Positions 1 to 5,380 of a DNA stretch of 5,380 nt are shown piece by piece. Position 1 is the stretch's first letter. Each line of letters opens with the position of its first letter. Source of the DNA: Clostridiales bacterium (GTDB lineage: Bacteria; Bacillota; Clostridia; Oscillospirales; Oscillospiraceae); assembly GCA_019421975.1 (NCBI GenBank), contig JAHZEE010000121.1, positions 1 through 5,380 on the forward strand, written 5' to 3'. The notes under the pieces are model-generated. The model had not been told where the DNA came from. It saw only the letters and a program-made list of their open reading frames with translations, and did no database searches. The position numbers and the translations under genes were made by a program.

Positions 1-275
1 TCCTGGATCTGCTGCTGTGTCTGGCAGGGACGCTCCTGCTCTGCGGCCTGGAGGGGCTCAGCCTGATGCCGGCCCTCTTTGAATGCGCCTCCGCCATCGG
101 TACAGTGGGCCTGTCGCTCGGCCTCACGCCGCAGCTGGGGAGCGCCTCCAAGCTCCTTCTGATTTGCCTGATGTATCTGGGCCGTGTGGGACGATTGACG
201 CTGGTCTTTGGCGTGTGGGCCGCAGTGGCGCCTGCGCCATCGCAGCTTCCGCAGGAGAAGGTGACAGTCGGATGA
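1..275 (+). CDS. ktrB: TrkH/KtrB-family K+ channel subunit, C-terminal end (partial)
   Basis: This is the last 90 residues of a potassium-translocating membrane subunit; its 5' part lies outside the window, and the reading frame begins at base 3. The visible part has a hydrophobic helix (about LLLCLAGTLLLCGL), then the pore-loop segment SAIGTVGLSLGLTP, which matches the fourth selectivity-filter repeat of TrkH/KtrB proteins, and then a last helix with the family signature GRVGRLTL. The protein works in the cytoplasmic membrane as a K+ (or K+/Na+) uptake channel gated by a cytosolic RCK ring. The next gene encodes a single-RCK protein, so a KtrB role is favoured over a classical TrkH paired with a two-RCK TrkA. 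The short tail after the last helix ends at TGA 273-275, 17 nt before the ktrA start. The family is secure; KtrB versus TrkH naming is inferred from the neighbour. Confidence 0.9.
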   Translation, partial: LDLLLCLAGTLLLCGLEGLSLMPALFECASAIGTVGLSLGLTPQLGSASKLLLICLMYLGRVGRLTLVFGVWAAVAPAPSQLPQEKVTVG

Positions 276-280
276 CGGAA

Positions 281-286
281 AGGAGG
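281..286 (+). promoter_or_regulatory. Ribosome binding site that sets the ktrA start
   Basis: AGGAGG lies 6 nt before the ATG at 293. This favours ATG 293 over an in-frame ATG at 272, which overlaps the upstream stop (ATGA) and has a poorly placed Shine-Dalgarno. The protein from 293 begins directly with the first beta strand of the RCK fold, as is usual for the family. Confidence 0.85.
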
Positions 287-292
287 CAAAAA

Positions 293-940
293 ATGAAGTC
301 TGTTTTAATCATCGGCCTCGGCCGCTTTGGCCGCCGGATGGCCCGGAAGCTCCAGGAACTTCACCATGAGGTGATGGCGGTAGACCGCAGGGAACAGCGC
401 GTCAATGAGGCGCTGGAGCTGGTGACAAATGCGCAGATTGGAGACAGCACCAACGAGGCGTTTATCCGCTCGCTTGGCGTGGGCAATTTTGATCTGTGCG
501 TCGTCGCCATAGGGGACGATTTCCGCAGCGCACTGGAGACGGCCAGTCTGCTCAAAGAGTGCGGCGCGCATTTTGTGCTTGCACGCGCCACAAGGGAGGT
601 AGAGGTCAAGTTTCTGCTGCGAAACGGGGCAGACGCAGTGGTCTATCCGGAGCGGCAGGCTGCGGACTGGGCAGCTGTCCGCTATACCTCAGACCATGTG
701 TTTGACTATATCCCGCTGACAGAGGCGTACGCCATCTATGAGACGCCGGTCCCGCCGCGCTGGGTGGGAAAAAATCTGCAGCAATTGGATGTGCGGCAGC
801 ATGACCATGTCAATGTGCTGGCGGTCAAGCAGAACGGCACACTGCTGCCGCTGCCCGCACCGGAGCGCTGCTTTTCAGCGGAGGAGACAATCCTGATCCT
901 GGGGCGGCACCAGGATCTGCAGAAATTTTTGCACCAGTAG
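293..940 (+). CDS. ktrA: KtrA-type RCK regulatory subunit of K+ uptake system
   Basis: A 215-aa cytosolic protein that forms the nucleotide-binding ring gating the KtrB/TrkH channel. The RCK_N (Rossmann) domain covers about residues 1-130: the dinucleotide motif GLGRFG is at 8-13, the acidic residue ending beta-2 is Asp31 (AVDRRE), then GDST at 50-53, an AIGDD segment at 72-76, and a conserved PE at 119-120, the motif whose Glu helps bind a cation in characterised KtrA proteins. The RCK_C domain spans about 135-215 and ends in the typical ILGRHQDLQKF strand-helix. One RCK_N plus one RCK_C matches KtrA length (about 220 aa) and not the doubled TrkA of enterobacteria. It sits 17 nt after the channel gene, so the two are surely co-transcribed. 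RCK_C domains of some Bacillota KtrA proteins bind c-di-AMP; whether this one does cannot be read from the sequence. No terminator is visible after its stop codon, so some read-through into kdpD is possible. Confidence 0.93.
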   Translation: MKSVLIIGLGRFGRRMARKLQELHHEVMAVDRREQRVNEALELVTNAQIGDSTNEAFIRSLGVGNFDLCVVAIGDDFRSALETASLLKECGAHFVLARATREVEVKFLLRNGADAVVYPERQAADWAAVRYTSDHVFDYIPLTEAYAIYETPVPPRWVGKNLQQLDVRQHDHVNVLAVKQNGTLLPLPAPERCFSAEETILILGRHQDLQKFLHQ

Positions 941-957
941 CGGGGGAAATACACCGT

Positions 958-975
958 CTTAATGTGATCTTAATG
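958..975 (+). promoter_or_regulatory. Tandem CTTAATG operator before kdpD (likely KdpE box)
   Basis: Two perfect heptamers CTTAATG (958-964 and 969-975) are separated by 4 nt, giving an 11-bp period. That is the spacing of tandem half-sites bound head-to-tail by OmpR/PhoB-family regulators, the family of KdpE. The repeat ends 42 bp before the start of the -10 at 1017. An identical element at 4516-4533 has the same spacing before the kdpF promoter. Assignment to KdpE is inferred from the shared geometry and the gene context; binding is not shown. Confidence 0.75.
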
Positions 976-993
976 CCAGCGGGATTTCTCTAA

Positions 994-1022
994 TTGTTTT
1001 ATAAATTCATTTACGCTATGAT
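994..1022 (+). promoter_or_regulatory. Sigma-70-type promoter for kdpDE
   Basis: The -35 TTGTTT (994-999) and the -10 TATGAT (1017-1022, 5 of 6 consensus bases) are separated by 17 nt. The predicted transcript starts near 1029, leaving a leader of about 40 nt before the kdpD ATG. The weak -35 fits a promoter with modest basal output that is helped by an upstream activator. Confidence 0.65.
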
Positions 1023-1056
1023 AGGGCTGAGACTGGACCGTGCGGTTTTTAAATGT

Positions 1057-1062
1057 GGGGAG
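1057..1062 (+). promoter_or_regulatory. Ribosome binding site that sets the kdpD start
   Basis: GGGGAG lies 6 nt before ATG 1069. The frame stays open upstream to a TTG at 994, but that extension covers the promoter itself and lacks a Shine-Dalgarno, so ATG 1069 is chosen. Confidence 0.8.
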
Positions 1063-1068
1063 ACAAGA

Positions 1069-3768
1069 ATGGAAGAAGAGAACCGGGACCCAAGGCGCTT
1101 TTTGCGGGAGCTGTCGCAGCAGAAGGATGAAAAACGGGGAAAACTGAAAATCTTTTTTGGCTATGCCGCCGGCGTGGGGAAGACCTATGCCATGCTGGAG
1201 GCGGCCCACCAGGCACAGCAAGACGGTGTGGATGTGGCCGTTGGCTATGTGGAGCGGCACGCGAGGCCCGAGACGCTGGCGCTGCTAGAGGGCCTGGAGC
1301 AGCTTCCGTGCCTCCAAGTGGCCTACAAGGGAATTGAACTGCAGGAGTTCGATCTGGACGGCGCGCTGGCCAGAAGGCCGCAGCTCATTTTGATTGACGA
1401 GCTGGCACACACCAATGCGCCCGGCTGCCGTCACACCAAACGATACCAGGATGTGGAGGAGCTGCTGAAAGCCGGGATCCATGTCTATACCACAGTCAAT
1501 GTGCAGCACCTGGAATCCCTCAACGATCTGGTGGAATCGATCACGGGCATCGCAGTCAGCGAGCGGATCCCGGACCAGGTATTTGACGCTGCCGACCAGG
1601 TGGAGCTGGTGGACATCGAGCCGGCCGATCTTGTCAAGCGGCTGCAGCAGGGGAAGATCTACCGGCAGGGACAGGCACAGCGGGCCCTGGGGAACTTCTT
1701 CACCGGTGAGAATCTGGCGGCCCTGCGCGAGATTGCGCTGCGGCGTACAGCTGACCGGCTGAACCGGACTGCGCAGCGCAGCGGAAAGGAACATGCCGCG
1801 CGTGCCGGAGAGCATATCCTGATCTGCCTGTCCCCGGCGCCCTCCAATGCGAAGGTGATCCGGACTGCCGCCCGGATGGCGGAGGCGTTCCACAGCGGCT
1901 TTACGGCGCTTCTGGTACAGACCACTGAGATTCAGGAGCTGAGCGGGCAGAGCGCCAAGCGCCTGCGGGAGAATATGCGCCTGGCAGAGCAGCTTGGGGC
2001 GCAGATTGCCACGGTCTACGGCGACAATCCCGCCGTTCAGATCGCCGAGTATGCCCGCGTGAGCGGTGTGACAAAGATTGTGATGGGGCGGGTCAACCAC
2101 CGGCAGGGCCTGTTGGGGCAGAAGAGTCTGGCGGATCAGCTGATCGAGCGGGCCGGAAACCTGGATGTCTACATCATCCCGGACCAGCAGCCCCGCTATA
2201 AAAGAGGCTGGAGCCGGCGGCAGCTGGGACGGGAGGCATTTACCTTTCGCTGGCGCGATGTTGGAAAGATGCTGCTGGTACTGTCGCTGGCCACCGTGCT
2301 GGGCTTCCTGTTTGAAAGAACCATGTTCAGTGATTCCAATATTATCACAGTCTACATTCTGGGGGTGCTGGTGACGGCCGTCTGGACCAGCGGCTATCTG
2401 TACGGCGCCGTCAGCGCGCTGCTCAGTGTGGCGGCCTTCAACTATTTCTTCATTCCGCCCCAACTGTCCTTTGATGTGACGGATCCGGGATATCCTGTGA
2501 CCTTTCTCATCATGCTGATCGCCAGCATCCTTGTGGCCTCTCTGGCCTCCCGTGTGAAGCGGCAGGCCAGACAGGCGGCGCAGAAGGCCTACTATACAGA
2601 GCTGCTGCTGGGCAGCAGCCAGAAGCTCCAGCGCGGAAAAGACGAATGGGAGGTCCTGCAGATTATGGCGGGGCAGCTCAGCCGTCTGCTGGACCGGCCG
2701 ATCCTCTATGCGCCTGTGGAAAAAGAGCAGGATCTGCAGTTTCGGGTGGAGCCGGAGGCACAGGCCGGAAGGATGGCGGAATACCGGACGGGAGAGGAGC
2801 AGGGGGTGGCCAGGTGGGTCGTGCGCAACAATAAACATGCCGGCGCCACCACGGATACGCTTCCCAACGCGCACGGCCTGTATCTGTCTGTGCGTGGGAC
2901 CCAGGGCGGCATGGCGGTTGTGGGGATTCCCATTCACGGCTACCCGCTTCCGGAGCCCTTTGAGAAAAACCTGATGGTGGCCATGCTCAATGAGTGCGGC
3001 CTGATTTTAGAGCGGCGGCACCTGCAGGCGGAAAAGCAGGCCATTGAGATGGAGACGCAGCAAGAGCGCCTGCGGGCCAATCTGCTGCGCGCCATCTCCC
3101 ACGACCTGCGCACGCCGCTGACCAGCATCAGCGGCAACGCCGGGGTCCTGATGGAAAAGCGCATCACGCTGGATGAGGCGAAAAAACAAGAGCTCTATGC
3201 GGCCATCTATGACGACTCCATGTGGCTGGTCAACCTGACGGAGAACCTGCTCTCAGTCACCCGCCTGGACAACGGCGCCATGAAGATCCGGATGGAGCCG
3301 GAGCTGCTGGAGGAGGTGTTCCAGGAGGCGCTGGGGCATCTGGACCGGCAGGCGGGAAACCACCAGATTTGCACGGAGCTGGACGACGATCTGCTGATGG
3401 CGCAGATGGATGTGCGGCTCATTGTACAGGTGATCATCAACATTGTAAATAACGCCGTAAAATACACACAAGATGGCTCCAGGATTGTGCTGCGCGCGGC
3501 GCGGGCCGGGGAGATGGTGGAGATCTCCATCTCGGACGACGGGCCCGGCATCTCGGATGAGGCCAAGCCGCACCTGTTTGATATGTTCTATACGGCCAGC
3601 CAGGGCAGGGCGGACAGCCGCCGCGGTCTGGGGCTGGGGCTGAGCCTGTGCCAGTCCATTGTGGCGGCCCACGGCGGCACAATCTCTGTGGGGGACTGTG
3701 TGCCCCACGGGACGGTCTTTCGGTTTACATTGCCCATTGCGGAGGTGAGAGAACATGGTGAAAGCTAA
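1069..3768 (+). CDS. kdpD: KdpD osmosensitive K+ sensor histidine kinase
   Basis: An 899-aa membrane sensor kinase/phosphatase for KdpE, close to the length of E. coli KdpD (894 aa). The N-terminal KdpD domain (about 24-235) carries Walker A GYAAGVGKT (31-39) and a Walker-B-like LILIDELAH (106-114). A universal-stress-protein domain follows (about 247-370). Four closely spaced membrane helices lie at about 400-416, 425-441, 443-461 and 475-494, followed by a basic stretch RVKRQAR (495-501) of the kind implicated in K+ sensing. A GAF-like region spans about 525-645. The kinase core has SHDLRTP with phospho-acceptor His678, N-box NIVNNAVKY (791-799), G1 DDGPGI (823-828) and G2 GLGLGL (853-858). 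All catalytic motifs are present, so it should be active. It has its own promoter and operator, and its 3' end overlaps kdpE by 14 nt. The USP domain holds a degenerate form of the c-di-AMP motif known from Staphylococcus KdpD (see findings). Confidence 0.97.
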   Translation: MEEENRDPRRFLRELSQQKDEKRGKLKIFFGYAAGVGKTYAMLEAAHQAQQDGVDVAVGYVERHARPETLALLEGLEQLPCLQVAYKGIELQEFDLDGALARRPQLILIDELAHTNAPGCRHTKRYQDVEELLKAGIHVYTTVNVQHLESLNDLVESITGIAVSERIPDQVFDAADQVELVDIEPADLVKRLQQGKIYRQGQAQRALGNFFTGENLAALREIALRRTADRLNRTAQRSGKEHAARAGEHILICLSPAPSNAKVIRTAARMAEAFHSGFTALLVQTTEIQELSGQSAKRLRENMRLAEQLGAQIATVYGDNPAVQIAEYARVSGVTKIVMGRVNHRQGLLGQKSLADQLIERAGNLDVYIIPDQQPRYKRGWSRRQLGREAFTFRWRDVGKMLLVLSLATVLGFLFERTMFSDSNIITVYILGVLVTAVWTSGYLYGAVSALLSVAAFNYFFIPPQLSFDVTDPGYPVTFLIMLIASILVASLASRVKRQARQAAQKAYYTELLLGSSQKLQRGKDEWEVLQIMAGQLSRLLDRPILYAPVEKEQDLQFRVEPEAQAGRMAEYRTGEEQGVARWVVRNNKHAGATTDTLPNAHGLYLSVRGTQGGMAVVGIPIHGYPLPEPFEKNLMVAMLNECGLILERRHLQAEKQAIEMETQQERLRANLLRAISHDLRTPLTSISGNAGVLMEKRITLDEAKKQELYAAIYDDSMWLVNLTENLLSVTRLDNGAMKIRMEPELLEEVFQEALGHLDRQAGNHQICTELDDDLLMAQMDVRLIVQVIINIVNNAVKYTQDGSRIVLRAARAGEMVEISISDDGPGISDEAKPHLFDMFYTASQGRADSRRGLGLGLSLCQSIVAAHGGTISVGDCVPHGTVFRFTLPIAEVREHGES

Positions 3769-4453
3769 GATTTTGGTGGTGGAGGACGACGCGGCCATCA
3801 GCAATCTGATCCGTACCACGCTGGAGACTCAGAATTACCAGTTTCACACGGATAAAACCGGCGCCGGCGCCCTGCTGGATGCGGCCTCCTACCGGCCGGA
3901 TGTGATCCTGCTGGATCTGGGCCTGCCGGACATGGAGGGGGTGGAGGTGATTCGGAAGATCCGCAGCTGGACCAACACGCCGATCATTGTGGTGAGCGCC
4001 CGCAGCGAGGATCAGGACAAGGTGGATGCGCTTGACGCCGGGGCGGACGACTATCTCACAAAGCCGTTCAGCATTGAAGAGCTGCTGGCGCGGCTGCGTG
4101 TGGCCCTGCGGCGCGTCAGAGCGGAGGCGGAGATGGTCGGGGCGCAGAGCAGCGTCTATCAAAACGGGGAACTGCGGATCGACTATGCCGCGGGCTGCGT
4201 GTTTGTGGATGGCAGCGAGATCCACCTGACGCCGATTGAGTACAAGCTGCTGTGCCTGCTGGCCAGAAATACAGGAAAGGTGCTCACCCACAACTACATT
4301 CTGAAGGAGGTCTGGGGCAGCGCGCTGGCCTCGGACACCCCGTCTCTGCGGGTGTTTATGGCCACGCTGCGCAAAAAAATAGAGCCGAATCCCGCGCAGC
4401 CCCAGTATATCCAGACCCACATCGGCGTGGGCTACCGCATGCTGCGGCAATAG
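3755..4453 (+). CDS. kdpE: KdpE response regulator, OmpR/PhoB family
   Basis: A 232-aa transcription activator of the kdp ATPase operon. The receiver domain (1 to about 120) has the acidic pair Asp11/Asp12, phospho-acceptor Asp54 in LLDLGLPD, the switch Ser81 (VVSAR) and Lys103 in LTKPF. The winged-helix DNA-binding domain (about 134-232) has the typical LTPIEYKLLCLLARN opening, the LRVFMATLRKKIE recognition-helix region and the closing GVGYRM hairpin. The start ATG lies inside the end of kdpD (14-nt overlap), with GGAGG at 3741-3745, 9 nt upstream. This implies translational coupling and a balanced kinase/regulator ratio. A strong terminator follows 13 nt after the stop. Its likely targets are the two CTTAATG tandem repeats in this window, which would make it both autoregulatory and the activator of kdpFABC. 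The assignment to KdpE and not another OmpR-type regulator rests on homology plus its overlap with kdpD. Confidence 0.96.
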   Translation: MVKAKILVVEDDAAISNLIRTTLETQNYQFHTDKTGAGALLDAASYRPDVILLDLGLPDMEGVEVIRKIRSWTNTPIIVVSARSEDQDKVDALDAGADDYLTKPFSIEELLARLRVALRRVRAEAEMVGAQSSVYQNGELRIDYAAGCVFVDGSEIHLTPIEYKLLCLLARNTGKVLTHNYILKEVWGSALASDTPSLRVFMATLRKKIEPNPAQPQYIQTHIGVGYRMLRQ

Positions 4454-4466
4454 ACAATCCATCCTC

Positions 4467-4505
4467 AAAGGCCCCGGCACAGAGACCTGTGCCGGGGCCT
4501 TTTTT
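4467..4505 (+). terminator. Intrinsic terminator after kdpE
   Basis: A perfect 16-bp GC-rich stem (4467-4482 pairing with 4487-4502), with the 4-nt loop AGAC, ends in a run of six T (4500-4505). The A-run at the 5' foot of the stem would also support termination in the reverse direction to a small degree. It separates kdpDE from the kdpF operon. Confidence 0.95.
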
Positions 4506-4515
4506 GTACCCGGGC

Positions 4516-4533
4516 CTTAATGCAACCTTAATG
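4516..4533 (+). promoter_or_regulatory. Tandem CTTAATG operator before the kdpF operon (likely KdpE box)
   Basis: Two perfect CTTAATG heptamers (4516-4522, 4527-4533) are separated by 4 nt, an 11-bp period. They end 42 bp before the -10 at 4575, exactly as in the copy before kdpD. Relative to a predicted start near 4587 they cover about -71 to -54, just upstream of the -35 region, a normal place for an activator of this family. The flanking bases differ between the two copies, so conservation is confined to the heptamers and their spacing. Confidence 0.8.
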
Positions 4534-4545
4534 CAGCCCCTGGAA

Positions 4546-4552
4546 CATTAAG
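4546..4552 (-). promoter_or_regulatory. Inverted single copy of the CTTAATG heptamer
   Basis: CATTAAG on the + strand is the exact reverse complement of the operator heptamer. It is centred near -38 of the predicted kdpF transcript, over the -35 region. The kdpD promoter has no exact equivalent at this position. It could be an extra regulator contact or coincidence. Confidence 0.4.
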
Positions 4553-4571
4553 CACATGTTCACGGCGCGTG

Positions 4572-4580
4572 TGATAAGAT
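4572..4580 (+). promoter_or_regulatory. Extended -10 promoter of the kdpF operon
   Basis: TGA followed by TAAGAT (hexamer 4575-4580, 4 of 6 consensus bases) gives an extended -10. At the 17-bp spacing the -35 position (4552-4557, GCACAT) has no resemblance to consensus. This is the pattern of an activator-dependent promoter. The call is supported by its distance from the operator, identical to that at kdpD. The predicted start near 4587 gives a leader of about 31 nt. Confidence 0.6.
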
Positions 4581-4617
4581 TGGTCTGCAATTTGAACCAA
4601 GAAAGGAAGCGCGTGAC

Positions 4618-4716
4618 ATGCTGGATCTCTGGATGCTGCTGACACTGCTTGCCAGCTTTGGCCTTCTGTGGCTGCTGGTGCGCTGGTGCCGAAGCCAGAT
4701 GGAGCACAACGACTGA
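4618..4716 (+). CDS. 32-aa single-span membrane microprotein upstream of kdpF
   Basis: A short open frame preceded by AAGGAAG at 4603-4609, 8 nt before the ATG, so translation is plausible. The protein is almost entirely one hydrophobic helix (about residues 4-21, rich in Leu and Trp), followed by a short polar tail with RWCRS and an acidic end. The shape suggests a positive-inside, C-terminal-in single-span protein. It is the first gene after the kdpF operon promoter and ends 14 nt before the kdpF start, so it should be co-induced with the ATPase. From memory, small unnamed hydrophobic proteins occur just ahead of kdpF in other bacteria, sometimes listed vaguely as K+ transport-related. A role as an accessory or assembly peptide of the Kdp complex is inference. 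It is not KdpF itself, because the next frame carries the KdpF signature. Confidence 0.7.
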   Translation: MLDLWMLLTLLASFGLLWLLVRWCRSQMEHND

Positions 4717-4730
4717 GGGAGGGATAGAGG

Positions 4731-4811
4731 ATGCTTTGGCTGCTCGGCGCGGTCGTTCTTCTGGTGGGAGTCTACCTGATCTATGCGCTTGTCCATCCGG
4801 ACAAGTTTTAG
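4731..4811 (+). CDS. kdpF: KdpF small subunit of the K+-transporting ATPase
   Basis: A 26-aa single-helix membrane peptide that stabilises the KdpABC complex. The frame is a hydrophobic span (LLGAVVLLVGVYLIYALV) ending in the family-typical tail YLIYALVHPDKF; the YLxYAL core followed by a Pro-Glu/Asp-Lys-Phe-like end is what identifies KdpF. GGGAGGG at 4717-4723 is 7 nt from the ATG. Its position, 38 nt before kdpA, is the standard kdpF-kdpA order. E. coli KdpF is 29 aa, so the length is normal. It would usually be missed by gene callers because of its size. Confidence 0.92.
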   Translation: MLWLLGAVVLLVGVYLIYALVHPDKF

Positions 4812-4849
4812 ACAGACCTTCAAAGAGAAAATGGTAGGAGGAAACCGCA

Positions 4850-5380
4850 ATGTTGCAAATCATTCTGACGCTGGTCATCTATCTGATCATCGTCATTCCG
4901 GTGGGCAGGTATATGTACCACATCGCCGCCGGAAAACACACGCTGGCCGACCCGGTTTTTGACCGGGTGGACGGCCTGATCTACAAAATCGGGGGTGTCA
5001 ACCCCCAACGCGAGATGGACTGGAAGCAATACGCGCTGGCGCTCATCGGCACCAACGCGGTCATGATCCTCATTGGATATCTCATCTTGCGAATTCAGAG
5101 CCTTCCGCTGTTCAACCCCAACGGCATCGACAACATGCCGGCGGATCTGGCGTTTAACACCATCATCAGCTTTATGACCAACACCAATCTGCAGCACTAC
5201 TCCGGTGAGAGCGGCCTGAGCTATCTCAGCCAGATGCTGGTCATTATCTTCATGATGTTCGTCTCCGCCGCCAGCGGCTATGCCGCCTGCGTGGCCTTTA
5301 TCCGCGGCCTGGCCGGAAAGACGACCAAGAACATGGGCAACTTCTTTGTGGATCTGGTCCGGATCACCACCCGGATTCTG
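4850..5380 (+). CDS. kdpA: KdpA K+-translocating channel-like subunit (5' part)
   Basis: The first 177 residues of KdpA, which runs off the window end (full proteins are about 560-600 aa). KdpA belongs to the superfamily of K+ transporters (same fold as TrkH/KtrB) and selects K+ for the Kdp P-type ATPase. Visible are the N-terminal helix (about 2-18, including the family PVGRYM segment), REMDWKQYALALIGTNA (54-70) leading into the second helix, and the first pore loop FNTIISFMTNTNLQHYSGE (102-120) with the TNTN filter at 110-113. The ASGYA helix and DLVRITTRIL at the cut edge also match the family closely. AGGAGG at 4836-4841 lies 8 nt before the ATG. kdpB and kdpC are expected downstream. Confidence 0.96.
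   Translation, partial: MLQIILTLVIYLIIVIPVGRYMYHIAAGKHTLADPVFDRVDGLIYKIGGVNPQREMDWKQYALALIGTNAVMILIGYLILRIQSLPLFNPNGIDNMPADLAFNTIISFMTNTNLQHYSGESGLSYLSQMLVIIFMMFVSAASGYAACVAFIRGLAGKTTKNMGNFFVDLVRITTRIL

Noticed and set aside
83..292. Upstream extension of the ktrA frame, including ATG 272 in an ATGA overlap
   Set aside because: The extension lies out of frame inside the transporter gene and has no RCK similarity. AGGAGG at 281-286 points to ATG 293, where the conserved fold begins.
1037..1050. ACCGTGCGGT followed by T-run in the kdpD leader, considered as an attenuator
   Set aside because: The possible stem is only 3-4 bp with a 2-4 nt loop, too weak for termination. More likely chance.
994..1068. 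In-frame 25-codon N-terminal extension of kdpD from a TTG at 994
   Set aside because: It overlaps the -35/-10 promoter (994-1022) and has no Shine-Dalgarno, while ATG 1069 has GGGGAG 6 nt upstream and gives a family-typical length.
1285..2937. Long 550-codon open frame on the minus strand inside kdpD
   Set aside because: It is a GC-rich shadow of the kdpD coding strand. Its translation is rich in His, Gln, Arg and Pro with no recognisable domain, and the + strand protein has complete conserved motifs.
3858..3872. GGCGCCGGCGCC palindrome within kdpE
   Set aside because: It encodes ordinary Gly/Ala codons in the receiver domain of a GC-rich gene, with no partner site or regulatory context.
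3725..4480. 251-codon minus-strand open frame opposite kdpE
   Set aside because: It is antisense to a fully motif-complete KdpE and runs through the terminator stem. It has no domain signature.
1..5380. Search for mobile elements, CRISPR arrays, tRNA/rRNA or riboswitches, including a ydaO-type c-di-AMP riboswitch ahead of ktrA, kdpD or kdpF
   Set aside because: No transposase, long inverted repeats or spaced repeat array is visible. The kdpD and kdpF leaders are predicted at only about 30-40 nt, too short for a riboswitch, and the region upstream of the first transporter gene is outside the window.

Overview
The window is a potassium-uptake locus with every gene on the + strand. It contains the end of a Trk/Ktr-type K+ transporter operon followed directly by a Kdp locus: sensor kinase kdpD, response regulator kdpE, then the start of the kdpFA(BC) ATPase operon. 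GC-rich codon use, strong AGGAGG-type ribosome binding sites, a single-RCK KtrA-type regulator and a minimal 26-residue KdpF suggest a fairly high-GC Bacillota. A clostridial (Oscillospiraceae-like) gut organism is my best guess, inferred from style only and not from a marker gene.

Layout. 1-275: C-terminal end of a TrkH/KtrB channel subunit. 293-940: ktrA, its cytosolic RCK gating subunit. 941-1068: a 128-bp regulatory gap with a tandem CTTAATG operator (958-975) and a promoter (994-1022). 1069-3768: kdpD, full length and apparently intact. 3755-4453: kdpE, overlapping the end of kdpD by 14 nt. 4467-4505: a strong intrinsic terminator. 4516-4580: a second CTTAATG tandem operator, an inverted single copy of the same heptamer, and an extended -10. 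4618-4716: a 32-aa membrane microprotein gene. 4731-4811: kdpF. 4850-5380: the first 177 codons of kdpA, cut by the window end.

How it works together. Ktr supplies constitutive or ion-gated K+ uptake. Kdp is the high-affinity ATP-driven system that is switched on when K+ is limiting, by phosphotransfer from KdpD His678 to KdpE Asp54. The most informative non-coding signal is that the same CTTAATG-N4-CTTAATG element lies in front of both the kdpDE and kdpF transcripts at exactly the same distance from the -10 (42 bp from the end of the repeat to the start of the -10). This fits a KdpE operator that both autoregulates kdpDE and activates the structural operon. The terminator between the two units makes them separate transcripts that would be linked by the shared operator. 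I see no mobile element, CRISPR array, tRNA or rRNA. The components are known families. The less-described parts are the duplicated operator geometry, the inverted third heptamer and the microprotein ahead of kdpF.
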